Numbered from the stretch's first letter, positions 1 through 5,995 are shown. The stretch: DNA of 6,145 nucleotides from CAZOMR01 sp964580655 (GCA_964580655.1 CAZOMR010000202.1:1-6145); one strand, 5' to 3'. Program-made: numbers and translations. Notes: generated by a model from the sequence alone, not told the origin.

Positions 1-8
1 CAGAGCCC

Positions 9-52
9 CTACGGCCGAGAATGAAAAAAGTCACCATTTATGTCGCACACCC
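9..52. repeat. 44-bp direct repeat, copy 1
   Basis: These 44 bases recur without a mismatch at 190-233, 181 bases further on. The match weakens to 5 of 8 bases just upstream (1-8 vs 182-189), so the true repeat may start before the window edge. The copy starts with CTACGGCCGAG, continues through a GA-rich stretch and ends in TATGTCGCACACCC. Its last 22 bases (31-52) also occur inverted at 102-123. It reads as the right end of a small repeated element whose left part lies outside the window. No protein-coding role is visible. Confidence 0.9.
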
Positions 53-101
53 GAAAACTTTTTTCACCATCAAGCCTCAAGCCTTTTAGAGGGGCAGAAA
101 A

Positions 102-123
102 GGGTGTGCGACATATTTGGTGA
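102..123 (-). repeat. Inverted copy of the 22-bp end repeat
   Basis: This stretch is the reverse complement of 31-52 and of 212-233 at 20 of 22 positions. The first 14 bases (GGGTGTGCGACATA) match perfectly and the two mismatches fall at 116-117. It can form a hairpin with 31-52 (49-base loop) or with 212-233 (88-base interior). Having three copies, two direct and one inverted, suggests terminal inverted repeats of a small element rather than a regulator site, but no protein-binding role can be excluded. Confidence 0.85.
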
Positions 124-140
124 TCCTTCAACAGATTATT

Positions 141-193
141 GTAGGGGCAGGGCTTGCCCTGCCCAAAGAGGGCGTAGCAAGCATCGCCTCTAC
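141..193. repeat. GC-rich nested palindrome (GTAGGGGC...GCCTCTAC)
   Basis: The outer arms GTAGGGGC (141-148) and GCCTCTAC (186-193) are complementary except for one position. Inside, 145-153 and 156-164 form a perfect 9-bp GC-rich stem (GGGCAGGGC / GCCCTGCCC) with a two-base TT loop. A second, weaker hairpin at 169-188 has a GGCG/CGCC base and an AA loop. Palindromes of this general style are common dispersed intergenic repeats in bacteria. The 20-base hairpin could form in RNA, but no U-tract follows it, so a terminator is not supported. Confidence 0.7.
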
Positions 194-233
194 GGCCGAG
201 AATGAAAAAAGTCACCATTTATGTCGCACACCC
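190..233. repeat. 44-bp direct repeat, copy 2
   Basis: This is an exact second copy of the 44 bases at 9-52. It ends 54 bases before the gcvT start codon. Its last 22 bases (212-233) pair with the inverted copy at 102-123, and its first bases (190-193) complete the right arm of the GTAGGGGC/GCCTCTAC palindrome. It may therefore be the right end of a compact element spanning 102-233. Confidence 0.9.
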
Positions 234-249
234 CAGTCATGTGGCAGAA

Positions 250-278
250 TTGCAGAATTGTGGGATTTGTAGTATAAA
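250..278 (+). promoter_or_regulatory. Possible sigma70-type promoter for gcvT
   Basis: TTGCAG at 250-255 and TATAAA at 273-278 are separated by exactly 17 bases. The -10 box matches consensus at five of six positions; the -35 box matches at three (TTG). Transcription would begin near 284-286, only two to four bases before the gcvT ATG, giving a nearly leaderless message. An 8-bp tandem duplication, GCAGAATT at 244-251 and 252-259, overlaps the -35 box. A promoter further upstream in or beyond the repeat region is equally possible. Confidence 0.3.
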
Positions 279-287
279 AAGAAAAGG

Positions 288-1388
288 ATGGCGGTTAGTC
301 CCTTAAAGCGTACTCCCCTTTTTGAAGTTTACCAGGAGTTCTCTGCCAGATTAGTCCCTTTTGGCGGATGGGAGCTACCGGTGCAGTTTTCCGGGATCAA
401 TGATGAGCACCTGGCAGTCAGAGAGCGGGCCGGGCTTTTCGATACAAGCCACATGGGAGAGATTCGCATCAGGGGAGATCAAGCGATGGCTTTCTTGCAA
501 CGCGTGATCTGTTCTGATGCGGAGTCACGCAATGATGGAGATGCGCAGTATACAGCATTTCTCAATAAAGACGGCGGGATAAAAGATGACATCATCTACT
601 ACCGTATTTCAGAAAAGGACTTTTTTCTTTGTGTGAATGCCTCTAACACGGAGAGAGATTTTCAGTGGCTTAAGGAGAACAACCATGAGGGGCTTGAGAT
701 CATCAACGAGAGCCCGGATTGGGCACAGCTTTGTATACAGGGGCCAAAGGCAGTCGAGATAGTGGAAAAGCTCTCTTCGGATAACCTTGGCGAGATAGCC
801 GGGTTCAAATTCTCGTTCACCAGGATTGCGGGTATTGAGGCTCTTGTGGCCCGGACTGGCTACACCGGGGAGCCCGGGTTTGAGATTTTTATACCTTCCA
901 CTGAAGGGATCAGGCTCTGGAATGAGCTTATCAAGGCCGGGAAAGAGCAGGGGCTAAAGCCCTGCGGCCTGGGTGCCCGTGATACCCTTCGGCTGGAGAT
1001 GGGGTATCCGCTTCACGGTCATGACATCACCCCTGAGACCACGCCATTGGAGGCTGATCTCGAATGGATAGTGGCCTGGGATAAACCCGATTTTATCGGC
1101 AAGGATGCCCTTGTGCGGCAGAGACAAGCGGGTATAAAGAAAAAGCTGATCGGGCTCTCTATGATCGAGCCGGGAATACCGCGACCGGGATGCGCACTCA
1201 AGTTCCAGGACCAGGAATTAGGGGTCGCAACCAGTGGAACCAAAACACCATGCCTTGAAAAACCTATTGGAATGGGATATGTGAAAATAGAACACTCTGA
1301 AACAGGCAGGGAAATCATGGTCCAGATAAGGGAAAAACAAAAGAGGGCAAAAATAGTGGAGACCCCGTTTTATAAGCGCACAATCTAG
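288..1388 (+). CDS. gcvT: Glycine cleavage system T-protein (aminomethyltransferase)
   Basis: This 366-residue cytosolic enzyme moves the methylene carbon of the aminomethyl group on lipoyl-GcvH to tetrahydrofolate, giving 5,10-methylene-THF and ammonia. The sequence is full length for the family. FGGWELPVQF (25-34) and FDTSHMGE (51-58) are in the N-terminal folate-binding domain, and the GGIKDD segment (96-101) carries the conserved catalytic aspartate. RTGYTGEPGFE (189-199) and LGARDTLRLEMGYPLHGHD (228-246) are family signatures. The C-terminal domain ends with AKIVETPFYKR (354-364). The ATG at 288 is the only good start before the conserved TPLFEVY. The purine-rich stretch before it (AAAAGG) directly abuts the ATG, so the ribosome site is weak or the message near-leaderless. 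It is the first gene of the operon, with gcvPA 66 bases downstream. YgfZ-like or dimethylglycine-type paralogues are unlikely given these motifs and the gcvP neighbours. Confidence 0.97.
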   Translation: MAVSPLKRTPLFEVYQEFSARLVPFGGWELPVQFSGINDEHLAVRERAGLFDTSHMGEIRIRGDQAMAFLQRVICSDAESRNDGDAQYTAFLNKDGGIKDDIIYYRISEKDFFLCVNASNTERDFQWLKENNHEGLEIINESPDWAQLCIQGPKAVEIVEKLSSDNLGEIAGFKFSFTRIAGIEALVARTGYTGEPGFEIFIPSTEGIRLWNELIKAGKEQGLKPCGLGARDTLRLEMGYPLHGHDITPETTPLEADLEWIVAWDKPDFIGKDALVRQRQAGIKKKLIGLSMIEPGIPRPGCALKFQDQELGVATSGTKTPCLEKPIGMGYVKIEHSETGREIMVQIREKQKRAKIVETPFYKRTI

Positions 1389-1454
1389 GTAAAGTATCAC
1401 TTGATATACAACGGCTAACCTCTCAATATTGAAGCAATAAAAGGAATTGAAATA
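1389..1454 (+). promoter_or_regulatory. gcvT-gcvPA spacer with gcvPA ribosome binding site
   Basis: The 66-base gap holds AAGGA at 1441-1445, nine bases before the gcvPA ATG at 1455, a normal ribosome binding site. A 10-bp perfect palindrome, TCAATATTGA, lies at 1423-1432; it is AT-rich and may be chance. This is where gcvH is often found in gcvT-gcvH-gcvPA-gcvPB operons. The gap is too short to hold gcvH, and I see no remnant of one. Confidence 0.7.
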
Positions 1455-2816
1455 ATGCCGTATTTGCCTCATTCCGAACAAGACATCAAGGCCATGCTCG
1501 CTGAGATCGGGCTCAAGGATATAGAGGATTTATGGGATTCTATTCCTGAACACATCCGTCTGAGGTCCCGTGTTGAGCTTCCTGATCCGGTTACTGACCC
1601 TGAGCTTGAAAGAGAGCTTGGAAAAATGGCCGGCGAGAACAAGTGCCTGAATAATTCGGTCTGCTTTCTCGGAGGAGGGTATTATCATCACTATATCCCA
1701 CGGGCCATTGACTACCTGGTCGCAAAGGGCGAGTTTGCCACGGCCTATACTCCTTACCAGCCGGAGGTAAGCCAGGGCACACTCCAGGCTATCTTCGAGT
1801 TCCAGACAATGATCTGCGAGCTGACCGGCATGGAGGTTTCCAATGCCTCCATGTATGATGGAGCCAGCGCAACAGCCGAGGCTGTGCTCATGGCCGCCCG
1901 GATCAGGCAAAAAAACGGGACCGGGCCAATCCTGGTTTCTAAAGCCTTGCACCCGCATTATCAAAGGGTCATTGAAACATACCTCCGGCATTCAGGCCGC
2001 CGGATCATCACCCTGGAGTATACCAAAGAGGGCTTTACAAGCCTTGAGCAGATAAAAGAAAATATCAAGGGCGCACTATGCATTGTGGTAGGCCAGCCGA
2101 ATTATTTCGGAGCTATTGAGCCGCTTAACGAAATCCAGACACTGATTGACCCTCAGCAAACCGCTTTTATCGTGGCTGTGCCCGAGGCCCTGTCACTGGG
2201 TCTCTTAAAGCCCCCGGGGGAGTTCGCCTCGGACATCGTATGCGGAGAGGGAATGAGCCTCGGTATACCTCCAAGCTTCGGAGGCCCTGGGCTCGGATTC
2301 TTCACGGCCCGGCAAAGGGATGTCCGGAGAATGCCGGGAAGAATAGCAGGCGAAACCACGGATAAGGATGGCCGCACAGCATTCGTGCTGACCCTCGCCA
2401 CCCGGGAACAACATATCCGCAGGGCAAGGGCAACCTCCAATATATGCACCAACCAGGGCCTGATGTCCCTTTGTGCCACCATCTACCTGAGCCTGCTCGG
2501 AAAAAAGGGTTTCACACGCCTTGCAAGGCTCAACCTGAGCAAGGCCGAATATCTGAAAACCAGGCTCAAGGCCAGTGCATGCGTGGACTTGACCTTTTCA
2601 GCGCCCACATTCAATGAGTTCATCGTGGACCTCGGCACAGACCCGAAACCTGTTCTGGAAAGGCTCTCTGAACAGGGCATCCTTGCAGGCATCCCGCTCG
2701 CACATCATTACCCTGAGCTTGATCGCCATATCCTGGTCACTGCCACGGAGATGGTAACCAAGGATGACATGGATCAATATGTGGACAAGCTGACCGAGGC
2801 CTGCAAAACGCACTGA
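1455..2816 (+). CDS. gcvPA: Glycine dehydrogenase (decarboxylating) subunit 1, P-protein alpha
   Basis: This is the N-terminal half of the split P-protein (453 residues, usual length). With GcvPB it forms the PLP enzyme that decarboxylates glycine and attaches the aminomethyl group to the lipoyl arm of GcvH in the cytosol. Signatures seen are the N-terminal MPYLPHSEQDIKAML, GGGYYHHYIP (73-82), AYTPYQPEVSQGTLQ (97-111), TGMEVSNASMYDGA (124-137), QPNYFG (214-219), GIPPSFGGPGLGFF (270-283), RRMPGRIAGET (291-301) and ATREQHIRRARATSNICTNQ (315-334). It lacks the PLP lysine, as expected, because that residue is on GcvPB. The ATG at 1455 has a well-placed AAGGA. The TGA at 2814-2816 is directly followed by an ATG (2817) that opens a chain of mini-ORFs. 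In an undisturbed operon gcvPB would follow; here a membrane protein gene intervenes. Confidence 0.97.
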   Translation: MPYLPHSEQDIKAMLAEIGLKDIEDLWDSIPEHIRLRSRVELPDPVTDPELERELGKMAGENKCLNNSVCFLGGGYYHHYIPRAIDYLVAKGEFATAYTPYQPEVSQGTLQAIFEFQTMICELTGMEVSNASMYDGASATAEAVLMAARIRQKNGTGPILVSKALHPHYQRVIETYLRHSGRRIITLEYTKEGFTSLEQIKENIKGALCIVVGQPNYFGAIEPLNEIQTLIDPQQTAFIVAVPEALSLGLLKPPGEFASDIVCGEGMSLGIPPSFGGPGLGFFTARQRDVRRMPGRIAGETTDKDGRTAFVLTLATREQHIRRARATSNICTNQGLMSLCATIYLSLLGKKGFTRLARLNLSKAEYLKTRLKASACVDLTFSAPTFNEFIVDLGTDPKPVLERLSEQGILAGIPLAHHYPELDRHILVTATEMVTKDDMDQYVDKLTEACKTH

Positions 2817-2865
2817 ATGCTTAAACGATGAAAAGAACGCTGAAAAAACGATGAAGGAACGATGA
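2817..2865 (+). promoter_or_regulatory. Chain of mini-ORFs linked by ATGA overlaps
   Basis: An ATG at 2817, just after the gcvPA stop, opens MLKR and ends at the TGA 2829-2831. That stop overlaps an ATG at 2828, which encodes MKRTLKKR and ends at 2852-2854. This overlaps an ATG at 2851, which encodes MKER and ends at 2863-2865. That stop overlaps the ATG at 2862 that starts the membrane protein gene. Each step is an ATGA stop/start pair, so terminating ribosomes could in principle be handed from gcvPA to the next long gene. AAGGA at 2854-2858 is the only Shine-Dalgarno-like stretch, and it is only three bases from ATG 2862. The geometry is plain in the sequence; function is inferred. Confidence 0.5.
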
Positions 2866-2870
2866 AAAAG
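2824..2870 (+). repeat. Four ~12-bp tandem units (AACGATGAAAAG-like)
   Basis: Four imperfect units lie at 2824-2835, 2836-2847, 2847-2857 and 2858-2870, each close to AACGATGAAAAG. The second has CTG in place of ATG and the third ends in GG. The fourth includes the start codon of the membrane protein gene. Because the unit contains CGATGA, it supplies both a TGA stop and an ATG start, which creates the ATGA chain. Variation in unit number would alter the leader but not the reading frame of the long gene itself. Confidence 0.75.
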
Positions 2871-4520
2871 CGAACCGGGCTTCTATGGAGCGAGGCCCTT
2901 ATCTTTGAAAAGGTTTCTCCAGGCGGGCTGAAAAGGTATCTGCTCTTCTTTTTAGCAGTATTATTGGCTCTCACATGGCGATATAGGTTTTTGGGTGACG
3001 ACTGCTTCATCAGTTTTCGATACGCAAGGCATTTAGTGGATAGCCTGGGGCTGTGTTTTAATGCGGGTGAAAGAGTTGAAGGATACACTAATTTTCTTTG
3101 GGTATTAATCATGGCTGGTGGAATGAAGCTTGGAATTAAACCTGAGTGGTTTTCTACAATATTGGGGGCAATGGCGGGTGTGGTCTTGATTGTGTTGGTT
3201 TTCCGGATGGGTCTGCAAATGTTCGGACATGTTAGAATCATCCTCTTAGCCCCGGCATTCTTGTGTTTGAGCAGGACATATGCATCCTGGATGACGGGTG
3301 GTTTGGAGACTCGCTTCTTTTCTCTGTTGATCTTTGCGGCCAACATGGCGCTACTGCATGAACTGGGTATTATTGGTAGAACATCAGCACCTGCAAAAGG
3401 CTGGCTTTCGGGCTTGTTGTTCGGATTAGCCTCTTTAACCAGACCTGAAGGGTACTTGTTCATGGGACTCGGATTGGGACTGGTCGCTCTCTTCCGAGCC
3501 TTCCGGCCACTGCGCCAGGATTTTATTCTGCTGGCCGTCTTTTTGCTTTGCACAGTTCCGCACCTCGCCTGGAAATATGCCTATTATGGCGACCTGTTGC
3601 CTAACAGCTTTTATGCCAAGGTGCCCGGAGTATGGTTAAGTCAGGGCACATGGTACTTGCTGGGCTTTTTTTTCTACTATTCTTTGTGGTTGTTGATCCC
3701 ACTGGTCCTTGGCAACCTGGCATTCCTTGTTCGCCAAAAAGGCGCAATTCAATGGAGAGAAAAGCGTTTTGTGGGCAGTGTCTATTTCTTTGCAGTATTC
3801 CTCGCATATACAACTTACATTTGGATGATAGGAGGGGATCGTCAAGAGTATCGGCTGTTAGATCCAATCCTGCCTTTCATTTACCTGAGCATTCAGGGGG
3901 GGATAATTGGTCTGAATAAATTGTTGAACACGAGGCGTTTCCCTGAATTCAAGAATTCTATCTTAATGCAATTATTGATTCTCGTGATCATACTGGCTCC
4001 TCTTATGACGGCGATCCCGCTTGTAGCCGGATTCCGTCCGTATAAAGGGATTAAGAATGTGGAGAACCTCTCTGAATATGCTCAATGGAGGAGATGGGAA
4101 GGCAGGGTCTTGTCAGAATTCATTCAGCCGGAAGAAACAATAGCGACTAAGGGTGCAGGCGCTCTAGCTTACTATAACTCAAATATTTACGTGTTGGATA
4201 TGCACGGCCTCAATGACCGCGTAGTTGCCCATCAACCGGTCAAAAAGCGCGGTATAATCGGCCACGAAAAGATAGCATCAAGGGATTATATCTGTTCTAA
4301 TGGAATTACCTTCATTATGCCTGACTTGTATCCAAAACCACCCGATCCTGCAAAAAGGACAAAGATCGCGGATAAAGGAGGGTTCTGTGTAAAACTGAAA
4401 TCTGATGCTTTTTTGCTCTCTGCTACTGCTCTCAGTTCAAAACAAATCCAGGAACGGTTTGAAGGTCATGAAATAGTTATTTTACCAACTGATTCTTGGT
4501 GTTATCAGGGGGAAAGATGA
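2862..4520 (+). CDS. Polytopic GT-C-like glycosyltransferase with a GcvPB-derived N-terminus
   Basis: This 552-residue inner-membrane protein has about 10-12 hydrophobic segments. The first is at about 24-42, with others near 97-115, 125-140, 150-167, 181-211, 219-238, 262-290, 303-323, 333-351 and 366-389. A soluble C-terminal part of about 160 residues follows. GDDCFISFRYARHL (45-58), directly after the first segment, has the acidic pair placed like the catalytic aspartate in the first outer loop of GT-C enzymes. ERVEGYTNFLW (70-80), ASLTRPEGYLF (190-200), YYGDLLPNSFYAKV (241-254) and GGDRQEYRLLDP (324-335) resemble lipid-phosphosugar-dependent transferases, including the arabinofuranosyltransferase AftB group. 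Donor and acceptor cannot be told. Residues 3-21 copy GcvPB residues 6-24 (16 of 19 identical) and are not part of the membrane family. No other in-frame start with a ribosome site is visible before the first segment. In four hand-counted lines it is AT-richer (40-45% GC) than gcvPB (63-67%), suggesting transfer. It ends in an ATGA overlap with gcvPB. Confidence 0.8.
   Translation: MKKRTGLLWSEALIFEKVSPGGLKRYLLFFLAVLLALTWRYRFLGDDCFISFRYARHLVDSLGLCFNAGERVEGYTNFLWVLIMAGGMKLGIKPEWFSTILGAMAGVVLIVLVFRMGLQMFGHVRIILLAPAFLCLSRTYASWMTGGLETRFFSLLIFAANMALLHELGIIGRTSAPAKGWLSGLLFGLASLTRPEGYLFMGLGLGLVALFRAFRPLRQDFILLAVFLLCTVPHLAWKYAYYGDLLPNSFYAKVPGVWLSQGTWYLLGFFFYYSLWLLIPLVLGNLAFLVRQKGAIQWREKRFVGSVYFFAVFLAYTTYIWMIGGDRQEYRLLDPILPFIYLSIQGGIIGLNKLLNTRRFPEFKNSILMQLLILVIILAPLMTAIPLVAGFRPYKGIKNVENLSEYAQWRRWEGRVLSEFIQPEETIATKGAGALAYYNSNIYVLDMHGLNDRVVAHQPVKKRGIIGHEKIASRDYICSNGITFIMPDLYPKPPDPAKRTKIADKGGFCVKLKSDAFLLSATALSSKQIQERFEGHEIVILPTDSWCYQGER
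2866..2924 (+). repeat. Duplicated gcvPB 5' segment, copy fused to the membrane protein gene
   Basis: These 59 bases match 4530-4588 at 48 positions in the same reading frame and without gaps. The run 2874-2893 is identical to 4538-4557. Four of the seven differing codons are synonymous (CGA/CGC, GAG/GAA, ATC/ATA, TCT/TCG). The other three change residues (A/R, K/G, V/G). The match stops sharply upstream at 2865/4529, just after the start codon of this gene. Downstream it fades into GL(K/E), if two codons are gapped. Confidence 0.92.
4505..4520 (+). promoter_or_regulatory. gcvPB ribosome site and ATGA stop/start overlap
   Basis: AGGGGGA at 4506-4512 is a good Shine-Dalgarno match just upstream of the ATG at 4517. 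The TGA of the membrane protein gene (4518-4520) overlaps this ATG, a classical translational-coupling arrangement. The site decides the start. An earlier in-frame TTG at 4496 would add seven residues but lacks such a site. Confidence 0.8.
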
Positions 4521-5995
4521 GTACCTGGGAAAAGCGCACCGGGCTTCTATGGAGCGAACGCCTTATATTTGAAGGTGGCTCGCCAGGCCACCCCGGGCTT
4601 GAGATAGGCCGCTCGGATGTCCCGGAGCCAGCCCCGGAAGAGCTGATCCCCGAGGGTCTTCTCCGCTCAACTGCGGCTAACCTGCCGGAGGTGAGCGAGC
4701 CCGAGGTTGTGAGGCACTTCTCGAGGCTTGCATCCTGGAACTACAGCGTGGATCAGGGCTTCTACCCGCTCGGATCATGCACCATGAAATACAACCCCAA
4801 GGTCAATGAATTCCTCTCCTCCCTGACGGGCTTTTCCATGCTTCACCCGGAGGTCCCCGAAGAGGAGTGCCAGGGAGCGCTCAGACTGATGTTTGAGCTT
4901 TCTCAATACCTCGCACAGATAAGCGGCATGGACGAGGTAACACTCCAGCCAGCGGCCGGGGCACAGGGAGAACTCACGGGAATGCTCATGGTCCGGGCCT
5001 ATCACGAGGATAGGGGCAAGCCGCGTGAAAAGGTCTTGATACCCGATACGGCTCACGGCACAAACCCTTCAAGCGCAAGCCATGCAGGATACAAGGTCCA
5101 GGAAATACCCACTGATCACCAGGGCATATTGAGCCCGGAGGTAGTGGCTGGGTTCATGGACCAGTCCGTGGCCGCACTCATGCTCACAAACCCCAATACA
5201 CTCGGGCTCTTTGAGTCGCACATATCCGAGATTTCGGAGATCGTGCATAAGGCTGGCGGCCTGGTCTATTGCGACGGGGCAAACCTCAATGCGCTCATGG
5301 GTATTGCCCGGCCCGGAGACATGGGCGTGGACCTGATGCAGTTCAATCTTCACAAGACATTCTCTACACCGCACGGAGGCGGCGGACCAGGAGCAGGCCC
5401 GGTGGGCGTCAAGAAAATCCTGGAGCCGTTTCTCCCCGTTCCCAGAATAGAGCGCCGGGGCCAGGGCTTCGTGCTTGAATGTCAAAACCAGCCAAAGAGC
5501 ATCGGAAAGGTGACGGGATACTACGGGAACTTCGCGGTCATGGTCAAGGCTTATGCCTACATCCGAAGACTGGGCGCAAAAGGCCTGTTACGCGCGAGCC
5601 GGATGGCCTTGCTCAACGCCAATTACCTGCGTGTCAAGCTACGCCATCACTACCACATTCCCCATTCAGACTACTGCATGCACGAATGCGTGTTCTCGGA
5701 TAAAAACCTGCCAAATGAGGTAATCACAATGGATGTGGCCAAACGACTCATGGACTATGGATTCCACCCTCCAACCATATACTTCCCCCTGGTCGTGCAC
5801 GGAGCCATGATGATCGAGCCAACCGAAACAGAGAGCAAAGCCACCCTGGATGAATTCATAAGCGCAATGGCTCGGATCAAGGAAGAGGCTGAAACCACTC
5901 CTGATATTGTCAAATCCGCACCCCACAATACACCGGTAGCAAGGCTCGATGAAGTCCAGGCGGCACGCCACCCCAGACTGCGCTGGAAACCGTAA
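4517..5995 (+). CDS. gcvPB: Glycine dehydrogenase (decarboxylating) subunit 2, P-protein beta
   Basis: This is the C-terminal, PLP-carrying half of the split P-protein. It forms the active decarboxylase with GcvPA and acts on glycine and lipoyl-GcvH in the cytosol. From ATG 4517 it is 492 residues, normal for the family. Signatures are ERLIFE..SPG (14-24), FYPLGSCTMKYNPK (82-95), LQPAAGAQGELTG (143-155), DTAHGTNPSSAS (177-188), LTNPNTLGLFE (223-233) and YCDGANLNALMG (251-262). NLHKTFSTPHGGGGPGAGPVG (277-297) contains the PLP Schiff-base lysine K280. KSIGKVTGYYGNF (327-339), GFHPPTIYFP (415-424) and MIEPTETESK (432-441) follow. Its first residues (MSTWE) do not match the fused copy upstream, and residues 6-24 do. 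The start was probably rebuilt when the membrane protein gene was inserted. The ATGA overlap suggests coupled translation. All recognisable active-site motifs are intact, so the gene should be functional. Confidence 0.97.
   Translation: MSTWEKRTGLLWSERLIFEGGSPGHPGLEIGRSDVPEPAPEELIPEGLLRSTAANLPEVSEPEVVRHFSRLASWNYSVDQGFYPLGSCTMKYNPKVNEFLSSLTGFSMLHPEVPEEECQGALRLMFELSQYLAQISGMDEVTLQPAAGAQGELTGMLMVRAYHEDRGKPREKVLIPDTAHGTNPSSASHAGYKVQEIPTDHQGILSPEVVAGFMDQSVAALMLTNPNTLGLFESHISEISEIVHKAGGLVYCDGANLNALMGIARPGDMGVDLMQFNLHKTFSTPHGGGGPGAGPVGVKKILEPFLPVPRIERRGQGFVLECQNQPKSIGKVTGYYGNFAVMVKAYAYIRRLGAKGLLRASRMALLNANYLRVKLRHHYHIPHSDYCMHECVFSDKNLPNEVITMDVAKRLMDYGFHPPTIYFPLVVHGAMMIEPTETESKATLDEFISAMARIKEEAETTPDIVKSAPHNTPVARLDEVQAARHPRLRWKP
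4530..4588 (+). repeat. Duplicated gcvPB 5' segment, copy within gcvPB
   Basis: This is the second member of the 59-base direct repeat with 2866-2924 (offset 1664). It encodes GcvPB residues 6-24 and runs on without a break into the conserved GcvPB body. The two copies flank nearly the entire membrane protein gene. Recombination between them would delete that gene and restore a single gcvPB behind gcvPA. Confidence 0.92.

Larger units (their letters stand above)
102..233. mobile_element. Candidate MITE-like element, 132 bp
   Basis: The stretch is bounded by 22-bp imperfect terminal inverted repeats (102-123 and 212-233). It contains a nested palindromic core (141-193) and has no convincing gene. 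The end of a second copy appears at the left window edge (to base 52). Small size, terminal inverted repeats, nested symmetry and local multicopy state are typical of miniature inverted-repeat elements. I see no convincing target-site duplication: GAAAA lies just outside 102 and just after 52, but not after 233. A bacterial REP/BIME-type intergenic palindrome is the main alternative. Confidence 0.4.

Noticed and set aside
9..218. Minus-strand open frame of 69 codons in the upstream repeats
   Set aside because: It lies entirely inside the repeated and palindromic DNA, resembles no known protein and has no ribosome site; openness by chance is more likely.
1..233. CRISPR array
   Set aside because: The repeats are only two direct copies 181 bases apart plus one inverted copy, without regular spacers.
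234..287. Glycine riboswitch before gcvT
   Set aside because: The space between the repeats and gcvT is only 54 bases, and I see none of the conserved glycine aptamer layout there or within the repeats.
2774..3553. Long minus-strand open frame (259 codons) opposite the membrane protein gene
   Set aside because: The translation is a low-complexity basic sequence without motifs. The plus strand encodes a coherent membrane protein with family-like motifs, so this is a shadow frame.
4496..4516. Upstream TTG start for gcvPB
   Set aside because: It would add seven residues without a ribosome site. ATG 4517 has AGGGGGA and an ATGA overlap with the preceding gene.
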